A stretch of DNA of 64,000 nt from G963667855 sp963667855 (lineage in GTDB: Bacteria; Planctomycetota; Phycisphaerae; UBA1845). Positions 44,502 through 51,809 of this stretch are shown in pieces. Under the pieces are notes generated by a model. The model did not search any database. It worked only from the letters and a program-made list of their open reading frames with translations, and was not told the DNA's origin. The translations under genes and the position numbers were made by a program. The DNA lies in assembly GCA_963667855.2 (NCBI GenBank), contig CAXXKI010000019.1, forward strand, positions 124,001 to 188,000, read 5' to 3'. Within the stretch, counting starts at the first letter, position 1; every line of letters starts with the position of its first letter.

Positions 44502-44539
44502 GTGATGTCCCCTTTTCTCTATAGGCTGATCCCTCGCCG

Positions 44540-46732
44540 CTACCGCATGGCAATAACCGCATGCGCCGGCGGAACAACCAGGCAACCATCGTTCATTGCC
44601 GGCAATGGTAAATCAGCATCAGGGTTATTGATCCGCCGAAGCACCGCACTGCCCCGCAGATCCTCGAGAACCGCAGGCCATTTGAATTTCATCTTCTTCC
44701 CGTCACGATTGACCACCACCATACCCATAAGCAGACCGATAATTTCCTCGATCAGCACGGCGGTCCAATCAGTCTGCCATATAGAATTACCCAACTGATC
44801 ACTATGCAGACAGGGGACAGTCAGCCTGATTACGTTAGCGCCGGCCTCTCTCGCGGAATAATGTATCCCCTCCTGAAAAGCGTCCGCGTCAATCTTTACC
44901 GAAACCCGCAGATCGTCTTTTCCCCAGCAACTCGGCGACTGATCGCTTAAGCTTTCCCCAGCGGGAACACCACGATAGAAATGCCGCCCGGAAACAGTTT
45001 GCTCGGCAAGAGAGGGCAGAGCACCGGCTAATACGTCTGAGAATTCACATTTATCCGCCGCGGTAACGGTCACTTCGTGGGTATCCGAGGCAGCTACATC
45101 GATTATCGCGGCTATCGAGCCCGGTTCAAACTCCGCATCAATAGGAAACAGCTCAGGTCTTTCTTCCGGCTTCCAGCCGCCGGAAATCATTCCCGGCGTC
45201 GAAAGCGGTATCCATGCCACCCGGCAGACCGAAGCCAGAGTTTTTGCATAGGGTGAATCATACGGGGCCTTGCGCACCAGGTGCTTCAACCAGGACATCA
45301 CGCCGTAGGCACCGATCAGATCGTCTTGGGAAAATCCAGAACGTATCAATACCAGCGGGCGATCGGGAACCGGCGAGCCTATCGTCGCTTCCGCCGATCC
45401 CACGTTGATCAACTGCAGTTCATCCAGATCGTCCGGCCCCAGCCCTTGAGCCCAGGCCAGGGGAGGAAACCTGTCGACCATATCGCACAGGTGATGACGA
45501 AAATCGGTAATAGTCCTCGCGCATGCCGTGTATTGCCCCATTGTCGGCTGTTTTTTGCCCAGAGCACTCACCAGCAGTTGCCTGGCAATCGTGGGTTCTT
45601 CAAGGGAACTGGGTAGAGCTTCGGCCGGCTCGACGTCCATCACTATCACCGCACCACTATCCGTATGATGAATAAGCGCTATTGGTTTTTCAGAAGTGGA
45701 CTCGGAATCCGTCACCGAATCAAGCAGAACATCGAAACCGTGCTCTTTACAGAAAGCATCAAACACCCGGTTCGTTCTGAACTGTCTCTGCGTCATTACT
45801 GTCGAGTGATCACGCCTGCCGCCGAAGGGAATAATATCGTGCAAAGCCATTGCAGAGGTTACAAAATTCGCATAGCGCACACGGGCATGCAGGGGATCAT
45901 CCGCCTGCTCGATCAGTTTGGTCAACACATGCTCGTCTGACATTTCCGCAAAAGCCTGCAGCGACACAATCACGATTTTGTTTTTCGCAAGAGACTTCAA
46001 CGCCCGCACTGAGCGGCATGACGATGGCGCCTTGGCGTCGGGCAGAAAAACAGCATCAGCTGACCGGACTGCCCCGGTGAAGTTCTTTGAATCCGCAATA
46101 CTTACTTTCTTATCGCCCAGGCATACGCGCAATATGTCCATGAGCGGGCGATCAGCGTCGGCTGTAAACACTACCGCACTCTTAACTTCCAGCGGTGCCG
46201 GATTCGCACAAGGCAGTGCGGTAATTGCCCAAGGATGGGATTTCAATTCAGAATCTATAACCGCCGCCACGCCAACACGGTGAACAGTGGCAAAACCGCG
46301 AACACCCTCCAGACCAATACGCAGTTCTATCTCCTTTACATCCGGGGGAGTCTTATAACTGCATCGCAGAGTATAATGCCTGGCTCGTCGCAACGGCGCG
46401 GTCCTCAACACCTCTCCTGCCGAGCCGTCGGCACAAGTCGGCACCAGGGATAAAACCAAACCGCCCGCACTACCGTCACAATTACAGTCGCAGGAAACCA
46501 CCGTCTCTATACGATAGTTCTGATTCTTCTTGGGCCTGAACGATTGAACCCACACTCCACTCGATTCGTCACACCGGCTGTTGATCTGCACACCGCCCAG
46601 ATCGCCATTGTTCGAATTGGACACCAACCGCCAATCGACCGCGTCACTATCCGCCAACCATCGCCATGCCTTTGGCTTGCGAACTCCCTCGGAAAAATCA
46701 CCGTTTTTAATTTTGTTCAGATCGCCGAGCAT
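44540..46732 (-). CDS. Large protein of unknown function with N-terminal carbohydrate-binding-like domain
   Basis: A 730-residue protein with no signal peptide. Residues 8-160 (KNGDFSEGVRKPKAWRW ... GVWVQSFRPKKNQNYRIETV) look like a CBM4/9-type jelly-roll. The middle part contains FGGRRDHSTVMTQRQFRTNRVF and EKPIALIHHTDSGAVIVMDVEP. The C-terminal third (LVLIRSGFSQDDLIGAYGV, HFYRGVPAGESLSDQSPSCWGKDD) has no family I recognise. A carbohydrate-linked role is a guess. The IS4 element sits 38 bp past its stop and does not damage it. It ends in HAVIAMR. Confidence 0.55.
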   Translation of the reverse strand: MLGDLNKIKNGDFSEGVRKPKAWRWLADSDAVDWRLVSNSNNGDLGGVQINSRCDESSGVWVQSFRPKKNQNYRIETVVSCDCNCDGSAGGLVLSLVPTCADGSAGEVLRTAPLRRARHYTLRCSYKTPPDVKEIELRIGLEGVRGFATVHRVGVAAVIDSELKSHPWAITALPCANPAPLEVKSAVVFTADADRPLMDILRVCLGDKKVSIADSKNFTGAVRSADAVFLPDAKAPSSCRSVRALKSLAKNKIVIVSLQAFAEMSDEHVLTKLIEQADDPLHARVRYANFVTSAMALHDIIPFGGRRDHSTVMTQRQFRTNRVFDAFCKEHGFDVLLDSVTDSESTSEKPIALIHHTDSGAVIVMDVEPAEALPSSLEEPTIARQLLVSALGKKQPTMGQYTACARTITDFRHHLCDMVDRFPPLAWAQGLGPDDLDELQLINVGSAEATIGSPVPDRPLVLIRSGFSQDDLIGAYGVMSWLKHLVRKAPYDSPYAKTLASVCRVAWIPLSTPGMISGGWKPEERPELFPIDAEFEPGSIAAIIDVAASDTHEVTVTAADKCEFSDVLAGALPSLAEQTVSGRHFYRGVPAGESLSDQSPSCWGKDDLRVSVKIDADAFQEGIHYSAREAGANVIRLTVPCLHSDQLGNSIWQTDWTAVLIEEIIGLLMGMVVVNRDGKKMKFKWPAVLEDLRGSAVLRRINNPDADLPLPAMNDGCLVVPPAHAVIAMR

Positions 46733-46916
46733 TGAACTTCACACGTGCCACACACGCCCTCAAAGACAGTAACTACTCACAGTTCCACTACGGAAAATAA
46801 GAAAACCTGCACACTCTTTCATTGCGCCGCCAAGATAATGATCGATCATCCATCACCGGTCAACAGGAGATATGTTTCAGCCAGGTCATTAAGTAAATAC
46901 ACTGCTTCGCGAAACA

Positions 46917-47399
46917 CTATTTAAACAAGGCGAGAAACGATGTGAGCAGAAACGCCGCAGCCACAATTGCCACACCAGACATTACAGCAACCGCGCCTTT
47001 GAAATACTTAGGCGGGGCAGGAAGGTCGTCAACGGCCCAATGGGGAACAAACTTCAACCGGATTACCTGCAAACCAAGCCCGATCATAATCAACCCGGTA
47101 ACCACCAGGAGTAACCGGGTTAAAAAAAACTGCCTGATCAACAGCAACAGTATTCCACCAATTAAACCGGCCCCGCCCAAATGTATCGCAAAATCAACCA
47201 GATCGTTGATGTCATTAACTTTCTGCAGCGAATAAAACGTAATCCGGGCACGCGTGGCGAGCTCCTCCCATTCTATTTCACTACCACACTCCGGACATCT
47301 ATTACCCGGCACACCGGTTAGGTTATAACCACATTCAATACATATCGGAGGCAGCTTCTCCCGCCATTGCCCCCTGGTCAGACTACTGGTCATCGCCAC
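46917..47399 (-). CDS. Zinc-ribbon membrane protein
   Basis: A 160-residue protein. The N-terminal zinc knuckle CIECGYNLTGVPGNRCPECG (Cys20, Cys23, Cys35, Cys38) is followed by about three transmembrane helices (78-90, 94-113 and 138-158). The knuckle matches those at 17977 and 34294, but here it is N-terminal. It lies 49 bp downstream of the FHA-rhomboid gene on the same strand, so it may be the last gene of that operon. A start at the third codon (47393) is also possible. Function unknown. Confidence 0.68.
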   Translation of the reverse strand: MAMTSSLTRGQWREKLPPICIECGYNLTGVPGNRCPECGSEIEWEELATRARITFYSLQKVNDINDLVDFAIHLGGAGLIGGILLLLIRQFFLTRLLLVVTGLIMIGLGLQVIRLKFVPHWAVDDLPAPPKYFKGAVAVMSGVAIVAAAFLLTSFLALFK

Positions 47400-47448
47400 T
47401 GTTCCACGAATGGAAAACTAACTCTAAAAACACCTGTCACCTGGCAGT

Positions 47449-49290
47449 TCACTCCTCGTCGACCCGCCCCCGGTGAGGACGGCCTAGTATCGCCCACGCC
47501 CGGCGTCCAAGGATCACTGAGAATATATCACCACCCCGGCCATCTATATTTCTGGCGAGCAGTAAAATCAACGCAATAACCACACCAACTATAAAGCCAC
47601 CTAGATGCGCCCAGTGAGCGGTTCCCGTATCACCACCGTAGATGGTGTAGAAAACATCAAAGCCGATGAAAAACAGAACAACCCAGAATCCACGCAGGGA
47701 AAATATCCGCAAATAAAGACAGAAGATAAGATACCGGAACCAGAAAGCCATATGAACTTTATGTACCGGAAACAGAACGAAATACATACCGGCCAATCCC
47801 ATTATCGCTCCCGAAGCACCAACACACGGAGAGATAGTATCTCCATTCATTGAAACCACGTGAGCAATCGCAGCCCCAACAGCCAGGACAGGATAGACAA
47901 TTATGGTTTTAAGGTTTCCGATCAATGCGTTTACCCTCGATCCGAAAACCAATAAAAAGAGCATATTGCCCAGCAGGTGCAACGGATCGCCATGAAGAAA
48001 CGCGTGAGAAAACAGTTGCGATACGCTGAAACTGCCCACACATTTCTGGTTAGCGTTCAATGAATCGTGCGCAGCCCGTACGCACTCATCTCCACTTAAA
48101 CCTTCATCTGTAAACCGATCCTTGGCGGCCAGATACGCCTGGGAATCTCCCCAGGATGTGTAGAAATACACCTCCTCGAGAATTTCCGGATCAAGTTCTA
48201 CGTCCCCCGCCCAGAGCATGAGATTCTTGTGCGATTGCATTGATGATGAATTTTTCCAATCAACCACAAAGAACCAGCAGCTTATTATTATGGTTAAAAC
48301 CGTTATAGCTCGGATAACATGCGGCTTCTTCGTCCCAAACGCCTCTGACGCAATTGGATAGATACCAAACCAGATGATCCAGCTTATCAGAAACAGCACC
48401 CCTTCCGCCGCCTCGCGATTATCATCCATCCCGGAGTCATGCGAAGTAATAATGGGTCTGCCGGTACGAATATCTATACCGCACTGCACGCAGATTCTAC
48501 TGCGATCGGGTAGTCGTCTTTTACAACTCGGGCACTCTGGACCATTGTGATTACCTGCTTGCGGCGGTTTTACCGGCAGCGAAACCGGAGGACCGGCATC
48601 AAGCTCATCGTCGTCGATCAGGGTAAACATTGCCCCAAAATCACCGCTGTCATCGCTGGATTTGGTTTTGCTTTTTTTCGACGGCACCCGCTCCGGTATC
48701 GGCGGAGGAACCGATTCCGATATCGGAATAGACAATGGAATCGGATAAGACACCGGCGGTTCATCGCGGTTTATTGGAACTTCTGAATCATGCCCGCTAC
48801 CAGCAGACCCTGGTTCAAAAGTCGTCGAAACAACAGCCTTTCCACTACACCGCGGCGGTGGCTCGGCAATGTATTCCAGTTCATAGTTGCCGATCAGGAC
48901 AACGTCACCGTTTAACAGGTTCCGGCCATTGACCAGACGCCCGTTAACCATCAACTCCAGAGTACGACTGATATTCTCAATGCGCCAGCCGTATCCTCCC
49001 TGGAGCAATCTGCAGTGCTCAATATCAACCGAAGAATGGCCCAGATGGAAATCAGCCCTTACCGATCTCCCGACGATCATTGGTTCTTCGCCGCAGGGAA
49101 AAACCTGCTCATCAAGCCTGCCCGGTCCGTTGCGAATAATCAGCCGGGCCTGAGGGGTTGCGTCAGTCCGCAATCCACCGGCAGCTATTATTCGCGTTTT
49201 CCGCTCGCAACGAGGACAGGATGTAAGTTTACCGACATGCTCACCGGGAAGCTTGAGATCCTTGCCACATTGACACCTCATCCTGATCAT
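47449..49290 (-). CDS. FHA-zinc ribbon-rhomboid intramembrane protease
   Basis: A 613-residue fusion. An N-terminal zinc ribbon (CQCGK ... CPRC, 6-28) is followed by an FHA phosphothreonine-binding domain (70-140; Gly74-Arg75, Ser86, His92, Asn116-Gly117). A Pro-rich linker leads to a second zinc ribbon (CPSCKRRLPDRSRICVQCG, 253-271) and a rhomboid domain (about 295-580). The serine protease dyad is Ser493 in GASGAIMG and His562 in AHLGGF, with the HxxxN motif His438-Asn442. A phosphorylated partner would be brought to a membrane protease. It shares its first three modules with the gene at 49379. Confidence 0.88.
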   Translation of the reverse strand: MIRMRCQCGKDLKLPGEHVGKLTSCPRCERKTRIIAAGGLRTDATPQARLIIRNGPGRLDEQVFPCGEEPMIVGRSVRADFHLGHSSVDIEHCRLLQGGYGWRIENISRTLELMVNGRLVNGRNLLNGDVVLIGNYELEYIAEPPPRCSGKAVVSTTFEPGSAGSGHDSEVPINRDEPPVSYPIPLSIPISESVPPPIPERVPSKKSKTKSSDDSGDFGAMFTLIDDDELDAGPPVSLPVKPPQAGNHNGPECPSCKRRLPDRSRICVQCGIDIRTGRPIITSHDSGMDDNREAAEGVLFLISWIIWFGIYPIASEAFGTKKPHVIRAITVLTIIISCWFFVVDWKNSSSMQSHKNLMLWAGDVELDPEILEEVYFYTSWGDSQAYLAAKDRFTDEGLSGDECVRAAHDSLNANQKCVGSFSVSQLFSHAFLHGDPLHLLGNMLFLLVFGSRVNALIGNLKTIIVYPVLAVGAAIAHVVSMNGDTISPCVGASGAIMGLAGMYFVLFPVHKVHMAFWFRYLIFCLYLRIFSLRGFWVVLFFIGFDVFYTIYGGDTGTAHWAHLGGFIVGVVIALILLLARNIDGRGGDIFSVILGRRAWAILGRPHRGRVDEE

Positions 49291-49378
49291 AACTGCATAT
49301 TATACTTCATCATGAAAAAGGATTCAGCCTTTATTGTGATTTTTAATATCTGATGTCGATATTCGGAAATAGATTCCG

Positions 49379-50884
49379 TTATCCCCAGGACCAGGCGAAA
49401 CGATCTTTGAAATGATGGTAATATAAACCTATCACCCTCATGGCCACTATTCCGAAATATACAGATACAACCGACACGACCATTGACAATAGCAGCGGGT
49501 GATTTCCTAATCCCGGCAAGGCACCGATCAGGAAACACGCCTTATACTTAGTCATCAATGCCAATCCCGCCATCAGGAAAGTCACCACATAAGGGACAAA
49601 GGTCTTTATAATCGTGCTTACAATGAGGTCTGGCCGGGAAAAACAACTAAATCCCCCCATCGCCACCAGCAAAAGCACCATAGGCCACAAAAACAACCCT
49701 AAGCCCAGCAAGGTAAAGAAAATCCAATCCGGAGAACCCAATCTGACCACGCCCGGACCCGCAGTAGTCGCTATCCAGAACATACCGTAAAAGATAGCCG
49801 GACAGATCACCATTAAACCGGCCAGAGAAAACTTTAAAAAGGGGATTATGACGCCATCAAACCAGCCGTCCGTAAAACTCAATTCGGGATTCTTCTTTTC
49901 GCCGGACGCGGCATACAATGCAGTATTGAAATAATACGAGAATATCCAACCATAAACAATTACCAAACCACATGGGATCAGTAAATACCCCATAATGCTG
50001 AACGACGGAGTAACAAACAAAAACGGCTCTATAACGGCAATAATCGCGACTACAATAAAAGAACTCAGGCTGTCGAAGTCTGTAAAAAACACAAAACTAG
50101 CCAAACAATCTCTCAAGAAAAACACCCAGCCTGTCCCCGGGGCCTTTTTCGTTGCCCCTTTCGCCCCCTCAAAATCCATCGGAGCAACTGCTATCGGTTG
50201 GCCGGTAAGCAGATCAATGCCGCACGTAACACAAACACGGGCATCGGCAGGACGAGATTTACCGCACGCAGGACACACCTGCTCGTCGCTCGCCAGGTTC
50301 ACACCGCCGCCTTCAACGTGTTCAACTGGAACCGGCGGCACGCAGGAGACCGTATTTCCGCTATCCGGCAGATCATCCAGCAAGGTAAGCTCACCATTAC
50401 CACTCCGCCCCACAACATCCAATCCTTCAGCAACATCGCCACCGCGTTGCCTTTCACCCATCCGATAGAGTAATTCGTATTCCCCTATCCGAATAGTATC
50501 GCCGTCGCATAGATCATGCTCCCTCACCGAACAACCGTTAACGAACAGTCCATTAGTGCTGCCCAGATCCTCCACTCGCCATCCGGCAGCACCCATTACC
50601 AGACGACAATGCCTGCGTGATACCGAGTCGGATCTCAACCGCAGTTGAGATTCCGCGGACTTGCCTATCGTGATTGCTCTTTCCCCTACAGGGTAAATAC
50701 ACTCCCCCTTTTGCTGAGGACCGCTCCGCACACGCAGGTAGTGTCCAGCTTCATTATCAGAATGCCCGGCCCCGGCCGATACGACCCGAACCTTATTGCC
50801 GCAACCGGGACAGGCTGCCGGTTTCCCCAGCATACTGGAACCGAGCTTGAGCCACTTTCCACAATCGCACTGGATTCTGATCAT
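49379..50884 (-). CDS. FHA-zinc ribbon-polytopic membrane protein
   Basis: A 501-residue paralogue of the FHA-rhomboid protein. It has the same zinc ribbon (CDCGKWLKL ... CPGCGNK), an FHA domain (about 66-135; Lys75 replaces the usual Arg, with Ser89, His92, Asn111-Gly112), and a second zinc ribbon (CPACGKSRPADARVCVTCG). The C-terminal half (about 260-500) has seven or so membrane helices resembling Yip1/DUF-type domains; no protease motif is present. The start at 50884 has GGAGAA upstream. The pair is in the same orientation, 88 bp apart, and looks like one operon. Confidence 0.8.
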   Translation of the reverse strand: MIRIQCDCGKWLKLGSSMLGKPAACPGCGNKVRVVSAGAGHSDNEAGHYLRVRSGPQQKGECIYPVGERAITIGKSAESQLRLRSDSVSRRHCRLVMGAAGWRVEDLGSTNGLFVNGCSVREHDLCDGDTIRIGEYELLYRMGERQRGGDVAEGLDVVGRSGNGELTLLDDLPDSGNTVSCVPPVPVEHVEGGGVNLASDEQVCPACGKSRPADARVCVTCGIDLLTGQPIAVAPMDFEGAKGATKKAPGTGWVFFLRDCLASFVFFTDFDSLSSFIVVAIIAVIEPFLFVTPSFSIMGYLLIPCGLVIVYGWIFSYYFNTALYAASGEKKNPELSFTDGWFDGVIIPFLKFSLAGLMVICPAIFYGMFWIATTAGPGVVRLGSPDWIFFTLLGLGLFLWPMVLLLVAMGGFSCFSRPDLIVSTIIKTFVPYVVTFLMAGLALMTKYKACFLIGALPGLGNHPLLLSMVVSVVSVYFGIVAMRVIGLYYHHFKDRFAWSWG

Positions 50885-51348
50885 CCAAGTTCTCCGGACC
50901 GGCGATTCACCCACTTCACCCTTTCCACGGTCAATCATCAGGTTACGCTAAAAATCAACCGCTTCACACCCGACTTCCAGACACTGCGATACGTATATTA
51001 TCCTCTTCCAAGCCGACTTCCGCCGTTATAATAATCCTCAGACATTGTATAGCTTGCCTGCTATCTCTAATAGCTGCAATTCACGTATTACAAAACATCC
51101 CCCGCCACACCCAATTAAACGTTTATTCCGCCATAAATCGGACAAATTAACGGGTAACTTGCTACTTGCGAATTCGAACAGAATTCGGAAATTCGGGCGA
51201 CGCTTTGTTAAATTCGGTACGCAATTCTGCATTTGAATTGCTATGCTGATTTATCATCATCGGAAGACTGCTTAGAGTTTTTCCTTTGAAATCAGCATTA
51301 AGGGAGGAACTGGCTATTCAGCACAGTCAGCGTTTTGGGCCACGATTA

Positions 51349-51420
51349 CGTGTCGGCCGCCTTCGTCAATGGTTTTTCTGGGTTATCAACTCTCTTCTGC
51401 TTTTGCGGGCTCGGTTTTCC
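51349..51420. repeat. Three-hairpin repeat, copy 3 (shortened)
   Basis: Keeps the left edge (CGTGTCGGCCGCCTTCG) and right edge (TTTTGCGGGCTCGGTTTTCC) of the family, but lacks the central CCGCCGG stem found at 9797 and 37168. Confidence 0.45.
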
Positions 51421-51484
51421 TGGCCAGGATTATTCCTGCCGCTATTACCGGGGCGGGAAGGTGATCGAGTTCACCCCGGTCCGC
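51418..51484 (-). repeat. Degraded duplicate of the natB 3' end
   Basis: CCAGGATTATTCCTGCCGCT and GGGAAGGTGATCGAGTTCAC closely match CCAGGATTATTCCCGCTGCT (from 51879) and GGGAGGTGATCCAGTTCACC (from 51911) in the adjacent gene. About 65 bp of homology is visible. Confidence 0.6.
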
Positions 51485-51530
51485 GGAATTAAAACCTGTT
51501 TCAATTAATACGAAATTCATACCCAATGAG

Positions 51531-51712
51531 GTGCCACTGTTCTGTGAACAGTGCTTACACATTTGCCTAACCCGTTATCAAACATTTTCGTACTAATCGC
51601 CGGGGAGTAACATGTTAAGGTTTAATTACGGGTTTTGCGGTTTGTTTATATCATTTTGCTGGAGAACATTACATTGGGTTTTACATAAACACTGCTCACA
51701 GAGCAGTGGCAC
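51531..51712. repeat. REPIN-like pair of inverted hairpins
   Basis: GTGCCACTGTTCTGTGAACA (from 51531) and, as its near complement, the sequence ending GAGCAGTGGCAC at 51712. Each arm is a perfect 8-bp hairpin (CACTGTTC/GAACAGTG and CACTGCTC/GAGCAGTG). The arms are 125 bp apart in opposite orientation. Confidence 0.6.
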
Positions 51713-51809
51713 GTCGTAGTTTGTTGTTTTAAAAAACGACTTGAAATTACTACACGTGAACGAGGTTACTTTAATAAACGCGCAATCGTCAGGCGTCTTT
51801 CTCGTTTTT

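Larger units (their letters stand above)
42865..44516. repeat. MITE-like element with 19-bp terminal repeats, interrupted by IS4
   Basis: AAAAGGGGACATCACTGAT at 42866-42884 is matched exactly by its complement, which starts at 43029 (ATCAGTGATGTCC), is cut after 43041 and resumes at 44511 (CCTTTT). Without the IS4 element and one copy of its target duplication, the parental element is about 183 bp with no coding capacity. A related single arm lies at 19997. Confidence 0.7.
50885..51809. other. Intergenic region rich in repeats and a gene fragment
   Basis: About 925 bp. It contains a shortened three-hairpin repeat (51349-51420), a degraded copy of the natB 3' end (51418-51484) and a pair of inverted hairpins (51531-51712). 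Small ORFs at 51045-51236 overlap on both strands and are not convincing. Confidence 0.6.

Noticed and set aside
51045..51236. ORFs of 63-64 codons on both strands
   Set aside because: They are mirror frames in AT-rich DNA with no motif or start signal.
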